NCBI GenBank assembly: GCA_004374725.1
Contig: SOKK01000106.1
Span: 1-8,818 of the forward strand
DNA from: Patescibacteria group bacterium
GTDB taxonomy: Bacteria; Patescibacteriota; SOKK01
Length of the DNA: 8,818 nucleotides
Direction: 5' to 3'
A program made the position numbers and the translations under genes. Every line of letters begins with the position of its first letter. The first letter of the stretch is position 1. Positions 8,608 to 8,818 of the stretch are shown here, one piece after another. The notes under the pieces were generated by a model that did not search any database, was not told the DNA's origin, and saw only the letters and a list, made by a program, of their open reading frames with translations.

Positions 8608-8818
8608 ATATTGCTCCGAAACCGCCGCTTGTTGTGATTTAGTGTGTTTCCCCCTTCGCGTGGTTAGATTATAACCACCTGTCACGGTTGCCAGCCGCGG
8701 GGAGCTTTTTCCCTCCTTCCTATCTTTTCTGTTTGTCGTTATTTCTCGATGATTACTCCTGTTCTCTTAATTGAACAGGAAACCTCCACGGGGCGCCGCT
8801 GTTGGCTCCGCGCGAATG
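8608..8818 (-). ncRNA. Structured non-coding region, candidate RNA or 3' untranslated region, family unknown
   Basis: No gene is recognised in this stretch, but several helices are visible. TCCTGTTC (8757-8764) pairs with GAACAGGA (8773-8780). GTGGTTA (8660-8666) pairs with TAACCAC (8672-8678) around a five-base loop. CCC and CGCG (8652-8654, 8657-8660) can pair with CGCGGGG (8696-8702). GCTCC (8613-8617) can pair either with GGAGC (8701-8705), closing a domain, or with GGAGC (8601-8605), which would compete with the terminator. The minus-strand terminator next to it fixes the likely direction. I looked for SRP RNA, RNase P, tmRNA and common riboswitch signatures and found none. It may be the 3' part of an RNA gene that starts outside the window, or the 3' end of a protein transcript. 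Confidence 0.35.

Noticed and set aside
8668..8673. TATAAT on the minus strand as promoter of an 80-nt RNA
   Set aside because: No acceptable -35 at 16-18 bp and the TG of an extended -10 is out of place by one base. The hexamer also lies in a hairpin. Not excluded, but not supported.
8657..8683. T-box-like string on the minus strand (AGGTGG, later ACCACGCG)
   Set aside because: No complementary antiterminator strand follows and no aminoacyl-tRNA synthetase or amino-acid gene lies downstream. The only downstream DNA is the end of gyrA in the opposite direction.
8660..8690. tRNA-like string (GGTTAGA, then CTGTCAC as in tRNA-Asp anticodon loops)
   Set aside because: No T-arm (GGTTCRA), no acceptor stem and wrong spacing.
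8715..8745. tmRNA tag-like reading on the minus strand (AAC GAC AAA CAG, then a stop)
   Set aside because: Tag does not end in the usual Ala-Leu-Ala-Ala type, no resume GCA codon and no tRNA-like ends.
8749..8818. Plus-strand frame MITPVLLIEQETSTGRRCWL open to the window edge, and minus-strand frames ending at 8742-8770
   Set aside because: Too short to judge, no ribosome binding site on the plus strand, and helices in the same DNA explain it better as RNA. The sequence to the right is needed.

Overview
The window looks like chromosomal DNA of a bacterium. The inferred lineage is Candidate Phyla Radiation/Patescibacteria or another small-genome group. This rests on compact gene layout, a mix of Shine-Dalgarno and SD-less starts, an SMC of only 873 residues with no recognisable hinge, and a short two-subunit DNA gyrase. 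No rRNA, ribosomal protein or other strong phylogenetic marker is present, so this assignment is tentative. All readable genes use the standard code and lie on the + strand.

Layout: (1) bases 1-107, the Ser/Thr/Glu-rich C-terminal tail of a protein that starts outside the window; (2) 137-832, an unrecognised single-span membrane protein with an acidic N-terminal half and a basic helical C-terminal half; (3) 833-1062, a busy junction with a degenerate second copy of the Ser/Thr/Glu tail (871-918), an extended -10 promoter fused to an intrinsic terminator, a 23-codon leader ORF and a GC hairpin; (4) 1063-3684, a short SMC-type ATPase; (5) 3685-3859, a spacer with a probable gyrB promoter; (6) 3860-6025 gyrB, carrying a charged insertion encoded partly by heptanucleotide repeats; (7) 6026-6093, a 64-bp palindrome built of 7-bp units; (8) 6094-8520 gyrA; (9) 8521-8818, two back-to-back terminators followed by a structured region that probably belongs to a transcript or RNA gene on the minus strand.

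Functionally, the core is a chromosome-topology cluster: SMC compacts and organises DNA, while GyrA2GyrB2 introduces negative supercoils. The promoters, and a terminator just before smc, suggest that smc is transcribed apart from the upstream membrane-protein genes. gyrB and gyrA are probably co-transcribed and end at the terminator at 8543-8574.

The points most worth following are the hinge-less SMC, the two heptanucleotide repeat arrays within about 460 bp of each other, the promoter nested in a terminator, the Leu at the classical quinolone-contact Ser of GyrA, and the unidentified structured minus-strand RNA at the right edge.
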